From contig ML996693.1 of the NCBI GenBank assembly GCA_010356995.1, forward strand, positions 186,001-250,000: a stretch of DNA of 64,000 nucleotides. Reading direction: 5' to 3'. Position 1 is the first letter of the stretch. The number at the start of each line of letters is the position of its first letter. A program made the translations under genes and the position numbers. The notes beneath the pieces are model-generated. The model had not been told where the DNA came from. It ran no database searches and was given only the letters and a program-made list of their open reading frames with translations. Below are positions 1 through 12,057 of this stretch, piece after piece. This DNA is from Trichodelitschia bisporula (Eukaryota > Ascomycota > Dothideomycetes > Phaeotrichales > Phaeotrichaceae).

Positions 1-3000
1 GCGCCGAGCGGCGACGCAGCAGCGCTACCTAGCCTCGCGAGTGGACCCAAAACCCTTTGCCACCAATTTCCGCCTCTCGCAGGATATGCGCGCCGTCAAT
101 GACTGGCTGTCGGCGCTGGGTGAGGCAAAGCTCCGCGACGATGCGAGCTCGACGCACTCGTCTGCCTCGCTTAGGCACGCCACGTCCCGCACTATGCTTA
201 AGCTGCCCGAGGAGCTGCTCGACAAGCTGGAGGCGGCGGTGCGAAAGGATGAATCCGCTGTGCTTACCGAGCAGCTGCTCGAGTCCGCTCGCTTCGACGA
301 TCACAGCGCGCCTGGCTTCCAGAAACTCCTCCTAAACCTCCTCCAGCGCGCCATCACCCACCGTGCGCGCGCCTGTCTTACAACTCTCCTGCCCCACATA
401 CACTCCCTCGACGAGGCGGATGACTTTCACAAGCGCAACTGCATCCACCGCCTCGTCATCTCCGTTGGCCGCGCAAAGGCCGCCGAGCCGCAAATCGAAG
501 CACAGAGCCAGCCCAAGTTCCTCGAACCGCAGTTTCTCGTCCCCGCTGCGCACCCGGTGCGCGGCCCGCCGCCTTGTCGCAAGACCGAGGCCGAGGCTGT
601 CGAGCTGCTTTCCGAGAACGACGAATCGGTGCAGTTTCTGGTATTCGTGCTCGATGCGCTGCCAGAAGGCTTGCGCTCTGCATTGTCGAGCCGCGACAAC
701 TACGGCCGCTTGCCGCTGCATTATGCTGCGCAATACGGCTTTGTCGCTGTTTGTGAGATACTGATCCAGCGCATGCAGGCATGGGGCATGTTCGATGTGA
801 GCAACGGAATCGATTCGCCCGAGTGGCAGGACGCAGAGGGGTTGGCGCCGCTGCATCTCAGCGTTATCAACGAGCACCCCCTAACCACGAAGGTGCTACT
901 CGAAGCAGAAAAGGGGCGCGGGAGCGCGGACTCGCGCGCGCAAGTCCGCAAGAGCGTATCCAAGTCCGGCGCCGTGCTCGCACTGGCGACGCAGAAGAAC
1001 TCAGTGGCCATTGTGCGGCTGCTCGTAGACGCGGGCGTGGACGTCAATTACCAGAACGAGCAGGGCGAGACGGCGCTGCATGTAGCCGCGCGCTTCGGAC
1101 TCGTCGAGTGTGCGCGAGCGATTCTTGAGGTTGAGGGGCAAAGGGTTGAGATTGACTGCCCGGAGCGCACGTTTGCGTGGACGCCGCTGTTCATCGCGTG
1201 TGTGGACGGCCATTTGCCCTTCGTCGAGCTGCTCATCGGTGCGGGCGCGGATCTCGTGCGCCTGGACTCGTCGGGCTGGACGGCGAAGGAGCACGCCGCG
1301 TTGCGCGGGCATATGGCCATCGTCGAGCGCCTCGCGCAACTCACGCCTGCCACCGTCACGCAGCCCCCTGAGGTCGCGCCGCTGGTTGCTCCTGGGCCGA
1401 ATGTGGCGTCGCTTGAAGACCGGCGGTCGAATACGCTGGCCAAGGAGGGCGCTATGCGCGTCCCTGAGCCGGTGAAGACGTTCGGGCATCGGTATCTGAC
1501 GAAGGATACGATGGTGCTGGTCAGCTTGGGCAGCATGGATGTGCGCAAGGGGATTGAGCCCGTGCGCCTGGATGCGATTCCCCTGGCCGATGCGCATGCC
1601 ACGCAGCTTGATACCGCGCTGTCGATTGTGGTATCCGCGCAAGGGGCGACGGGCGAGCCGACGGTGGTGGATTTACCGGTGCAGGAGAATATTAGCACGG
1701 ATCCGATTACGTTTATGACGCTGGATCCGGAGAGGGTTAAGCTGTTGTTTGATATTGTCCCGACGTATGCTGGGAGCAAGGATCGGATTGTTGGGCGCGG
1801 GGTTGCATTGCTTAGCAGCGTGAAGCCGAGTATTGGGAGCAAGCGGATTTGCCTGCAGGGCGATGTTAGCGTCCCGATTGTCGCGGCCACGACGCTGGAC
1901 GTAATTGGGTCGGTACACTTCAACTTCCTGATCATCACGCCGTTTTCCCACCCCAACATGGCAATTACAGAGCAGCACACGTACTGGAAGAGCATGGCGT
2001 CGACCATGGTCATCGGGCACCGCGGACTCGGCAAGAACAGCGTAGGCCGGCGCTCGCTGCAGCTCGGCGAGAACACGATCCAGAGCTTCATTGCCGCCGC
2101 CAATCTCGGTGCCAGCTACGTCGAGTTTGATGTCCAGCTCACGAAGGACCACGTCCCGGTTATATATCACGACTTCCTGGTCTCGGAGACGGGCATCGAT
2201 GCCCCCGTGCACACTCTTACGCTCGAACAGTTCCTGCACGTCAGCGACAGCCAGACGCCGCGCCCGGGCGTGTCGCGTGTCAATTCCTCGTCCAACACGA
2301 ACGGGAACGGGGCCGCGAGCACCCCCCCACCCCCCCTGCACACGCCGCGCTCCCGCCCCCGCGCCTACTCCGCTGGCGGCACAAAAGAAGGCCGCGCCTC
2401 CGTCGAGCAAATGTCCGACCGGATGAAGCACACACGCGACTTTAAAGAAAAAGGGTACAAAGCCAACGTGCGCGGTCCCTTCATCCAAGCCCCCTTCGCA
2501 ACCCTCGAAGACATGTTCCGCCAACTCCCGCCGAGCATCGGCTTCAACATCGAGATGAAGTACCCGATGTTGCACGAGAGTGTCGCGCATGACATGGATG
2601 CGTACGCTGTGGAGTTGAATTCTTTTGTGGATACGGTGTTGGGGACGGTGTATGATTTAGGTGGGGGGAGGAATGTGATTTTCAGCAGTTTTAATCCGGA
2701 TGTTTGTTTGCTGTTGAGTTTTAAACAGCCGTCTATCCCGGTCTTGTTCCTTACCGATGCGGGCACGGAGGCGGTGGGCGATATTCGCGCTAGCTCGCTC
2801 CAAGAAGCCATACGCTTCGCGGGCCGCTGGAACCTTTTGGGGGTTGTCAGCGCTGCGGAACCGCTGGTAAGGTGTCCACGCCTCGTCCGCGTGGTCAAGG
2901 AGTCCGGCCTCGTGTGTGTCAGCTACGGGACGTTGAATAACGACCCCGCGCATGTGCAGACGCAGGTGAGGGAGGGGATTGATGCGGTTATTGTGGACTC

Positions 3001-3361
3001 GGTGTTGGCGATTAGGAAGGGCCTTACGGGGGGTGTGAATGGGCAGAATGCGAAGGGGCCGGTTGCCGGGTTGGTTGGGCCGGTTGCTGCGGCGCTGGCG
3101 GGGAATGGGACGAACGGCACGAATGGTACGAACGGCACGAATGGTACGAACGGCACGAATGGCACGGGCAAGAAGGAGGGAAGTGGGAGCGAGGCTGACG
3201 GCGCGCATGAGGCCGGCCCGGTCCAACCTCCTGCGGAGGCGGGGATGGGGAGTATTCCCGAGGGGGAGGGGTGGACGAGGGGGGCGAGGGTTGTGGGGTT
3301 GGTTAATGGGGTGCCGCTTTTTGAGGGGGGGGAGGGGGTTCATGGGGCTATTTTTGAGTGA
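1..3361 (+). CDS. GDE1: SPX-ankyrin-GDPD protein (GDE1/PHO81-NUC-2 family), 5' end outside window
   Basis: The reading frame is open from base 2 to the TGA at 3359-3361 (1119 residues visible), so the start and most of the SPX domain lie left of the window. Visible order: end of SPX (to about nt 350), ankyrin repeats (about 690-1350, with LPLHYAAQYG, APLHLSVINE, TALHVAARFG and TPLFIACVDG units), a beta-rich linker, then a glycerophosphodiester phosphodiesterase domain from about nt 2010. GDPD catalytic signatures are intact: HRG (2018-2026), GENT, EFD (2123-2131), IYHD and IEMK. The yeast regulator Pho81 has a degenerate GDPD, so intact residues favour a Gde1-type enzyme hydrolysing glycerophosphocholine. 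The C-terminal tail after the GDPD carries seven Asn-Gly-Thr units (3104-3166). Expected to be cytosolic and phosphate-linked through SPX. A Pho81/NUC-2 regulatory role cannot be excluded. Confidence 0.85.
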   Translation, partial: RRAATQQRYLASRVDPKPFATNFRLSQDMRAVNDWLSALGEAKLRDDASSTHSSASLRHATSRTMLKLPEELLDKLEAAVRKDESAVLTEQLLESARFDDHSAPGFQKLLLNLLQRAITHRARACLTTLLPHIHSLDEADDFHKRNCIHRLVISVGRAKAAEPQIEAQSQPKFLEPQFLVPAAHPVRGPPPCRKTEAEAVELLSENDESVQFLVFVLDALPEGLRSALSSRDNYGRLPLHYAAQYGFVAVCEILIQRMQAWGMFDVSNGIDSPEWQDAEGLAPLHLSVINEHPLTTKVLLEAEKGRGSADSRAQVRKSVSKSGAVLALATQKNSVAIVRLLVDAGVDVNYQNEQGETALHVAARFGLVECARAILEVEGQRVEIDCPERTFAWTPLFIACVDGHLPFVELLIGAGADLVRLDSSGWTAKEHAALRGHMAIVERLAQLTPATVTQPPEVAPLVAPGPNVASLEDRRSNTLAKEGAMRVPEPVKTFGHRYLTKDTMVLVSLGSMDVRKGIEPVRLDAIPLADAHATQLDTALSIVVSAQGATGEPTVVDLPVQENISTDPITFMTLDPERVKLLFDIVPTYAGSKDRIVGRGVALLSSVKPSIGSKRICLQGDVSVPIVAATTLDVIGSVHFNFLIITPFSHPNMAITEQHTYWKSMASTMVIGHRGLGKNSVGRRSLQLGENTIQSFIAAANLGASYVEFDVQLTKDHVPVIYHDFLVSETGIDAPVHTLTLEQFLHVSDSQTPRPGVSRVNSSSNTNGNGAASTPPPPLHTPRSRPRAYSAGGTKEGRASVEQMSDRMKHTRDFKEKGYKANVRGPFIQAPFATLEDMFRQLPPSIGFNIEMKYPMLHESVAHDMDAYAVELNSFVDTVLGTVYDLGGGRNVIFSSFNPDVCLLLSFKQPSIPVLFLTDAGTEAVGDIRASSLQEAIRFAGRWNLLGVVSAAEPLVRCPRLVRVVKESGLVCVSYGTLNNDPAHVQTQVREGIDAVIVDSVLAIRKGLTGGVNGQNAKGPVAGLVGPVAAALAGNGTNGTNGTNGTNGTNGTNGTGKKEGSGSEADGAHEAGPVQPPAEAGMGSIPEGEGWTRGARVVGLVNGVPLFEGGEGVHGAIFE
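3104..3166 (+). repeat. 9-bp tandem repeat x7 encoding Asn-Gly-Thr
   Basis: Seven contiguous 9-mers, mainly alternating AACGGCACG and AATGGTACG, lie in frame inside the SPX-ankyrin-GDPD gene. They encode seven NGT units in the C-terminal tail. The alternation gives an 18-bp higher-order period, which suggests slippage or unequal exchange by two-unit steps. Confidence 0.9.
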
Positions 3362-3836
3362 GCGCGGATGGGAGTCGCTTCAACAGGCGATGGAAGTTCT
3401 CAGTCCGGGGAAGAAAGGAGTTTGGCGGCAATATGGGTGGTGTATCCTGGGGTTTTCCCGGAAGGCATAGACGGTGGCGTTGTCCTTTCTGGTGCTCTCA
3501 ACGAGCTGATGCGGGTAATACATGATGGGCACGGCTACGAGCTATGCACCGCGATGCCATGGCAAATCTTCCTGCGCTGAAAACACTGCGGGCAGTCGGA
3601 CGTTCTGGCAAACGGGGTATGGCGATGCCGTTCACCATACGCCTTGACCAGCAACCAACGTACAAGTTGACATCAAGCTACAATCCACAAGTCCCGGGCT
3701 TGCACGCGCAAACACCACGCCTGTCGCCATATCACGCCCAACGGACGGGATCATATGCAGTTCATAAAATTCTATACAAATACGCTATACACAACCCCAC
3801 CGCAACATCCAACCCCTCCTCCCCTCCCTCCCGAGC
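3362..3836. other. convergent intergenic region
   Basis: This is the shared 3' flank of the GDPD gene (+) and the FAD monooxygenase gene (-). The second half is C-rich on the plus strand. Open frames crossing 3544-4179 overlap the monooxygenase on the other strand and look like composition effects. No gene or repeat is seen here. Confidence 0.6.
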
Positions 3837-5821
3837 CTACAACACCGCCCTCTCCCCCCCACCCACCGTAAACGCACCAAAATACCCATTCAACGCCTCC
3901 CCCGTCCCCGTCCCCTCCACCAAGCGCACCACACACCCAACATACCCATCCGGCCTCACAACAACCACCCCGCCCTCCTGCCCCCCAAACCCCATCTTCG
4001 CATGCGCCGCCGCCGCCGCCCCGGGCACACGCGGATCAGACACATCATCCGCATACACGGTATCGCGATACGCGGCCAGTAAACCCGGCACCCTTTCCCG
4101 AATCTCGATCTTACTCCGCGGGGCCGCGAACACAAGCGCAAACGAGAAAAAGGGTGAATGCGGGGTGAACTTCTCGTGATGCCCATCGCGGGCCGGTTTC
4201 CTAAACCGTGCCAGGAAGCTCCGAGGTCGCGCGAGGGAGGCGGCGAGATCGGACAGGGCCTTTTGAGTGGGTGGTGAGAGGGCGCCGGCGAAGATGAAGA
4301 TGCGGAAGGAGCCGGTGAGCGGGATTTCGTGCTCCAGATGCACGGCGTTGGCGTCTACGACGCGGGTTACCGTTGCTGGAGGGAGGATCCGCCCCGGGAC
4401 TAAGGGGGTGCCGGTGCCGGTTAGGAAGAGCAGATGTTGTGCGCCGTGCGCGGGGGAGTGGTTGTACACATTCGGCATGTACGCCACGCCGTACCCGCTC
4501 GTAAACGCACAACTCTCCTTAAAGGTCTTCACGAAGGCGTTCTCTTCTGCTGCTGAAGAGGAGGATTGTGCGGCGCTGACTTCGGAGACGGAGGGCAGAC
4601 GAGCGGAGAAGAGAGCTGCGTATTTGGCGTCGAAGGCGAGGAGTTCGGTGGCGATGTGCCGCCGCTCGGATTCGTAGGTGCTGAGGACGGAGCGCGGGGA
4701 GAGGCCGCTTTCTACGTGGTGGAGTTTCCAGGCGAGGTTGGCGGCGTCGAGGAAGGCGGTGTTCATGCCTTGGCCAGCTTTGGGCTGCGGGGGGTTAGTG
4801 AAGGAGGGAATGAGGGTGGGGTTCCCCTTACGCTATGCGTGTGGCACGCATCGCCGCCGATGAACACGCGCTCATCGAGCGTGTACCGGTCCGCAATGCC
4901 CTGCCCGATCGGGTAGACGGAGAACCATTCGACGCGGTCCCAGGAGATGGTGTACGGGGCTAGGATCTTCTTCGCTGCGGCCATGACTTCGCCTTCCGTG
5001 GCTGTCTTGCGTGGGTTGAAGTCGGGGTCGCTGCTGGAGGCGATTTGGATGTAGAGCCGTACCATGTTGTCTTCGCGGGGGATGACCATGATGGACCCGG
5101 CGTCGGAGTGGATTGTGCATTTCATCTGGGTTGGGTGAGTGGGTTGCGGGAGGGGAGAAGGCTGAAGCCTTACCTTGATGTCCGGGAAGTCGGTCCGCAC
5201 CACACCATCCATCACGCCCCATACATATGCAATTGGATCCTTGTGCCGCACGGCAATGCCCAACTGATCGCGAATGAAGCTCTTCGCTCCCTCCCCGCCA
5301 AAGAGGTACTTCGCGCGAACCGTCTCCCGGGCCCCACCATCCACATGCTGAATCTCCACACGCACAGGATACGTCCCCTTCCCCTCATTCTCAAACCCGG
5401 TAATCGTCCACGGGCGCTGCACTTCCACGCCGTTCTTCTTCATATCCTCCAAAAACACCCGCTCGATATGTCCCTGGTGCAACAGGGTAGTAAACGGATA
5501 CCTGGCATCAATGAATGCCGGACAGCTCGCCCACGTCCCTGTGCGCATAATCCCGTTCGCGCCGGGATCCCAGAAGGCGACTTCGTACACACGCGCGGGG
5601 TCGTGCGCCATGACGGCGCGCTTGAGGCCCATGTTGCGCAGGAGGTCGAGCGAGCGCGGCTGGATGCCATCGGCGCGGCCTGTGGCCGTCGGCTGCGCCC
5701 TATTATCGATGTGTTTGATCTTGTAGCCCCAGCGTGCGAGGCTGGTGCTCAGCATGAGGCCGACGGGGCCGGCGCCGACGATCACAATGTCATAGCAGTC
5801 GGGGGGGTATGAGGAGGGCAT
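3837..5821 (-). CDS. FAD-dependent phenol 2-monooxygenase-like hydroxylase
   Basis: Three exons on the minus strand: 5821-5174, 5125-4832 and 4784-3837. The two introns are 48 and 47 bp, both with GTAAGG donors, and the spliced product is 629 aa. The N-terminus has the Rossmann FAD motif [13 protein letters not shown]. The second FAD motif is restored across intron 2 as [17 protein letters not shown], which is strong support for the splice. The C-terminal ~180 residues match the thioredoxin-like dimerisation domain of phenol hydroxylases. Length fits the family (about 600-665 aa). Expected reaction: NADPH-dependent ortho-hydroxylation of a phenolic, such as in degradation of plant aromatics. 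No pathway partner lies next door, so the substrate is unknown. A TATA-like stretch at 6041-6050 lies about 220 bp upstream of the ATG. Confidence 0.88.
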
Positions 5822-7663
5822 GATGGCTCGGGCTGTGAGGACGGAGCCGAGGGAAAGTAGAATTCGGAGGGGGTAAGAAAGGGAGGGGAGTAAGTGCTCT
5901 CAGTCGAGCAGTCGCAATTGACGATATACCCGTGTCCTAGATCCAAAGTTCTTCGGTCGATGGAGTATCCTTCCTGTTCTCGCGCCGACGATGGAATCAC
6001 ACAAAAATTGTCAACCCCACCACAACCGGGACCCCATTACAATATATACTCGGCCTCGCTCGCGCACGCAACCCAGCACATAGTGACCGCCCTGCCCGCA
6101 CGATCGCCGGGAAGCGGGGGGTAGGAAGCGGTGGGGGTTCGCAAGAGCAGCCGCTGGCTCGAAAGCGCGCGATCCCATGCGGAGCCCGCGCCGGGATTGG
6201 CTGCCCGCGGGCCCGTGATGGCAGGCTAGGCGCATGCGGACAACGGATGCTAAAGTCGGGTTGTGCGGAGGGGCAGGGGAGAGTGGAGGGTGAGGGCGCG
6301 GGGGTGGGAAAGCGGGAATTCGAGAGCGAACGCGAACGAGGTGCGCATGGGAAAGTCATTGCCCCGTCTGTATGCGGCTCGGGATTGGGATGCGGGTAAT
6401 GACTTAGGTTTGGCTTTGAAGCCCGGACCCCGCAATCGTCATGGCGTCGGTCCGGAAGGCCAAATCGGCAGCTTGCGGGGCACGCCTGAGGCTGACCTTT
6501 CTGCACCGAGATATTTCCGCTTTGAATAGCGTAAGGCGCTGCGGCGTGCGTTTGATCTAGCTTATAGATGTCGGCAGTGAAATGCGGGGTGTGTGTCAAT
6601 TGCGTTGGCCTGGTGATAACGGGCGGAGTGGACGTTTAGCTGAGCGCCGTGTAGACGTTAACGGAGCAGTGCTTGTGTAGAAAGAATGAACATCGACAGT
6701 CTCATGCCGTGGATAGCTCCCGCTCCCCGGATTGGCGTCGCACCTACGGTAGCTCCAATCTTGCCCTCCCGCCTTTCTTACCCGTTATTCCACTCCCCCG
6801 TCGCCAGACACTTCTTCCCCGCGCTTCATCAGCATCTTGCATCGGCTAGTATCGCTACTTCGCTGACGCCTGGCCATCATGAGGCGTGCTCCTCTTTCGA
6901 ATACGGGAGGCTACTGCGGCAGAGGAAGAAGGTGAGGGGAGCAAAGCTCTAACACAGGCAACGGTAATTGTGTCAACTGAAGATTGAAGCAGAAGACCAA
7001 GAGAGGAAGAGAGGAAGAGACTCTCAAAACTTAAGTATACGATGCCACGTATCCCTTTGCTCCTTCCTTCCATCGTAGGCCCATTACATCATGTCTCTTA
7101 GTTCTAGTTTGCTCCTTCCTGACATAACAACGCTCCCTCCATGCCCACATCAGAAGGCCCGGAGATGGCGCATTTGAAGCGGGTTACTGATCATCTCTGG
7201 TTGACATCTCGTGGTCCATGACGCGGGAAATCGATGCTGCGAGACTTCAAGACATATCACAACCAGGGCCAGCTTACCCAGGGTCAGTAGTAGCTCACGC
7301 CATCAACACGATAGCAAGCTCAACATCACCTCATGCACGAAGGCTAACTGCAGGTGAGAACGGCAAACGCCGAACCAAGAGGTCCGGTATGTATTCGAGG
7401 ACTTCTATAGCAGCCAGCTATAGCTGCACCAGACGTCCCGCCCGACAAGTGGTTGAATTGCCTGGCCCGTCATGCTCAACCCCCTCCACACCCATCAGAC
7501 ACCCCACCAGACCCGAATATACTCGGAACCTGTTGTTGAAAACTTTTATTTGCAGAAACGCCTCTCTCAAAATGCCGTTGAAGACACATTCGCCTTGGTA
7601 TCATGCCATCATAACCCGTGTTGAAAGACGTAAAACACCGAATGCCCAAAAAGCAAAGCACAT
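5822..7663. other. intergenic region upstream of the FAD monooxygenase
   Basis: This stretch holds the promoter side of the monooxygenase (ATG at 5821, minus strand), with an AT-rich TATA-like run at 6041-6050. It then runs to the 3' flank of the S-adenosylhomocysteine hydrolase gene. Only short unsupported open frames occur (for example 6686-6952 and 7218-7667), without splice support or recognisable domains. No repeat or RNA gene is recognised. Confidence 0.5.
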
Positions 7664-9148
<1,485 letters not shown>

Positions 9149-9449
9149 TGTGGAGTTGTAGGAGGAGATTATTTGGGTGTATGTGTTGAGAGTGGAGAGG
9201 ATGTTGAGGAGGAGATGAAAAGAATGAGGGGGCCCCGCCTCGCAGCCTTTTCATATCGAAGGGGACCATCGGAGGCCGGGGTTCCGTTGGCGAGGGGTCC
9301 AGGTTCCCCTCCGCCATCGGACGAAACGGATTTTAGCACAGGCTGTGGGGTGTGCATTGGAGGCCTGGACGCATGGAACGCCAAGTCAAGGCGCATGTAG
9401 AATATTGAGTGCCACAGCATGGCAACGAAAGGAGCTCGGTTCTATGTAC
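9149..9449. promoter_or_regulatory. intergenic promoter region of the SAH hydrolase gene
   Basis: About 300 bp between the SAH hydrolase ATG (9148) and the stop of the upstream SDR gene (9450), both on the minus strand. It must hold the SAH1 promoter and the SDR 3' end. No TATA box or clear GCN4-type site was identified by eye. Confidence 0.4.
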
Positions 9450-10767
9450 TCATATCTCGGCTGGCGCTGTCTTCTTACCCCTTCTCGAGCCCGGTTGCTT
9501 TGTAGAGCTTTCTTTCTTCGCCTCTGTTCGCTCGGCATCCTTTTCAGCCTCCTCGCGCTGCTTCTTCTCTACCGTCCTGCGTATGGCACTGGCCTTCTCC
9601 GTTGTCTGAATCGACTGGTCACTCTCCTCCCAAAGGGCCTTTTGAAGCCTTTCGTCGTTGACCTCGCTCCTCATGACGACCCTCTCTTTGCACTCCTTGA
9701 TGAACTTCCCTCCCTCATCCCGCCCCAACTCCGCGTCCATCGCCGCGAACAAGAAGCTCTGGGCGCCCTGGGTCTCGTCTTTGAGGACAAACCACCAGAA
9801 CGGGTACATGACAAGATACACAAGCAAGCCCCACAGACTGCCCACGGTGAGAAAGCGTCGCATTCCAGGCGACCTAGTCCAACCGGGATCGACCACCACC
9901 ACGCGAGAATTCATCGGGAAGCCATCCGGACGCTTGTACGCTGACAAATGCTTCTGAAAGGCTGATGCAAAGGCAAACAGAGCAAGCTTTGATGTGGCAT
10001 ACGCAGTAGATGGCCGGAACTGAACATTGTTCGGAGGAGCGGCCTTCTTAGCTGGTTTCTTCGACTTGTCGTCTGACACGGGAGGGACCACGTGCAATAA
10101 AGACCCGCCCATGTACGAGCTGCACATCCCAAAGATAACGCGAACGTCTCTGTCAGGAGGCTGAGCACGCAGTGCCGGACTTAGTATGCTGAGAAGGTGG
10201 AAGTTCGCGAGATAGTTGATGGCCCAATTGGACTCCAGACCATCTACCGTTTTGGTCGCCTCTCCACCGAGCGGAGTCATAGTGTTAGCGCAGAGAATGA
10301 TCATGTCCAGCCGGCGAGGGGGGGCATTGTCGACCCATTTCGTGGCAAAGACGCGGATGCTGTGAAGTGATGATAGGTCCACATGCTCGGCGGTTATGAG
10401 CTCGTTTCCAGTGGATTTGCGCATGTCCATGATATAGTCGACTAGAAAGGGATCCGAGAGCTCATGATGCGTCAATAACACCAACTGAGCTCCACGCGAC
10501 GCCAATTCACGAGCAACTGCTCCTCCGATTCCCGATGTCCCACCCTACACGTGATCAGCTTGGTATCAGATGCATCTAGAGAAGCCCTACGGTCATCATG
10601 ATGACTTTCGAATGCATTTTGCGCTCGGAAGTATTTGGGGCACCCCCGAAATACCGTTTGACGAAGAAGGCGAGTAGAAGACATGGTAAGACTTTCAGGG
10701 CTGTGTAGGAATATGGGATTTTCGAGAGCCCGCCAAAGGCAGCCTCGAGAATGATGGGAATCGGCAT
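9450..10767 (-). CDS. membrane-associated short-chain dehydrogenase/reductase (retinol dehydrogenase-like; Env9-like)
   Basis: Two exons, 10767-10591 and 10544-9450, with a 46-bp intron, give 423 aa. The splice restores the cofactor motif TGGTSGIGGAVA exactly at the junction. The catalytic YATSK motif (Tyr-x3-Lys) is present. The N-terminus has a hydrophobic segment around LPCLLLAFFVKRYF, typical of SDRs anchored to ER or lipid droplets. Another hydrophobic patch (LLVYLVMYPFWWF) follows the catalytic domain. The last ~80 residues are highly charged (many E and K), unusual for the family and possibly a coiled coil. Length and layout resemble yeast Env9 and vertebrate retinol-dehydrogenase-like proteins, but the substrate cannot be told. 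It is transcribed divergently from the G-patch gene. Confidence 0.8.
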
Positions 10768-11097
10768 GGCGACAGAGTGGAAGCGCTCAAAGACCCATTA
10801 ACGCCACATTCAAGCAGACAAAGAAAGATTAGAGCAGAGAATTGACGAAGATGGAGATGGAGATGCAACATCGTCAAGCCTGATCTGGCATATCGGCAAG
10901 GGGAAGCTGCGGAACAAGTCTCGGGCCGGGAGTGCACGGACTCAATGTTGGACTCGGGATGACGCTGCGGCGACTCGCCGCTCATCGTCACTGTCAACAA
11001 ATATCGAAGAGGAAACGCGAGAACCGACGCATTTCCTACCGTCTTCTGTGCTCCAGATGGCCGCATTTCGGCCGTTTTGCTTCATCTTCAGCTAACG
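10768..11097. promoter_or_regulatory. divergent promoter, SDR (-) / G-patch gene (+)
   Basis: 330 bp between the start codons of two divergent genes (10767 minus; 11098 plus). It must contain both 5' UTRs and both promoters. No specific binding site is claimed. Confidence 0.45.
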
Positions 11098-11748
11098 ATG
11101 GACGAGGAAGAAGACACATACACCATTCCATACGCGGAACCAAGCTATCTCGGCGATGGTGTTCAGAGAAAGCGCATCAAATTCGTGCCGGCATCATCGG
11201 AAGCGACTGCAAGCCCGGCTTCAGAGCCAAATGCCGCTCATAGCGCCTCCATTTCTGAATGGTACCTCTCCAAGGTGCTAAAGAAGCCGCCGCAAGAAAC
11301 GGAAACATCAGAGCAACTGGCAGTATGCAAACAATGCGGCACTCCAATCCACAATGATGACGTTGACGAACATGAACGGAGCATTGTCCACCAGGCCTCC
11401 TTCGAACACATATATCCTCCGTCTGCCATCGATCGTACACGGAAGGGATTCTCGTACCTCCAGGCGAAAGGATGGGATCCTGATACTCGAACTGGTCTCG
11501 GTGCACAAGGCGAAGGCAGGCGGGAGCCCATCAAGGTGAAGGAGAAGAAGGACAAGGCTGGCATCGGGATCACATCCCACTCCACTACATCCACTGAGGC
11601 GCCCAAAAAGGTGGTGAAGAGTCTCTCCACAAAGCAGGTTCGTGCACAACAGGAGGAAGAGAGACGAAAGCAAAAGCTGTTGCAAACACTCTTTTATTCA
11701 AAGGAGTCTGATGAGCGCATCATGGAGTACTTTGGACCTGGGTCATGA
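11098..11748 (+). CDS. G-patch domain protein with N-terminal zinc-finger-like motif
   Basis: Single exon, 216 aa. The first ATG is at 11098; the in-frame extension upstream has only a TTG. An acidic N-terminus (MDEEEDTYTI) is followed by CKQC at residues 77-80 with His at 92 and 98 (CxxC...H...H, possible zinc finger). A G-patch lies at about 117-160 (GFSYLQAKGWDPDTRTGLG and onward, ending KAGIG). The C-terminal half is basic and coiled-coil-like (QEEERRKQKLLQ). G-patch domains activate DEAH-box RNA helicases, so a role in splicing or ribosome biogenesis is inferred. The layout resembles the non-ankyrin part of GPANK1 and similar short fungal G-patch proteins. The helicase partner is unknown. 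Confidence 0.82.
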   Translation: MDEEEDTYTIPYAEPSYLGDGVQRKRIKFVPASSEATASPASEPNAAHSASISEWYLSKVLKKPPQETETSEQLAVCKQCGTPIHNDDVDEHERSIVHQASFEHIYPPSAIDRTRKGFSYLQAKGWDPDTRTGLGAQGEGRREPIKVKEKKDKAGIGITSHSTTSTEAPKKVVKSLSTKQVRAQQEEERRKQKLLQTLFYSKESDERIMEYFGPGS

Positions 11749-11898
11749 TTTGGGTGTGATTCGGAAGCGGGATCGGCATGCGGCATGCTAGAAACTTAGG
11801 CGAAATGATACCCTGTACATCCGCGATGCTTCTTCGCTTTCGTAATTCCTCCTACTACACATACTTGAGGTCGTAGAATATCTCGAGTTCCTCTCGGG

Positions 11899-12057
11899 AT
11901 GCCAAGGTACCTAGAAAACTGGAGCCTGGGCACCCCAGTCCCCGGAGCGAAGCATGTCACTGCCAACACCACCCTTAAGATCGAGAATGTTGTCGGCGAG
12001 GTCAAAATCCTCCAGCGACTTCCCAACTTGAAGAAAATCATCCCCTATCCAGGATGA
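11899..12057 (+). CDS. upstream ORF (52 aa) overlapping the DUF92 start codon
   Basis: An ATG-initiated frame encodes 52 residues (begins MPRYLENWSLGTPVPG, ends LKKIIPYPG). It ends at TGA 12055-12057, and its stop overlaps the next gene's ATG at 12054-12056 as ATGA. The composition looks protein-like rather than random. It may be a translated uORF controlling the DUF92 gene by termination-reinitiation, or simply the 5' UTR of that gene. No family was recognised. Confidence 0.3.
   Translation: MPRYLENWSLGTPVPGAKHVTANTTLKIENVVGEVKILQRLPNLKKIIPYPG

Noticed and set aside
3544-4179. 211-codon plus-strand frame
   Set aside because: Most of it lies antisense to the conserved C-terminal exon of the FAD monooxygenase.
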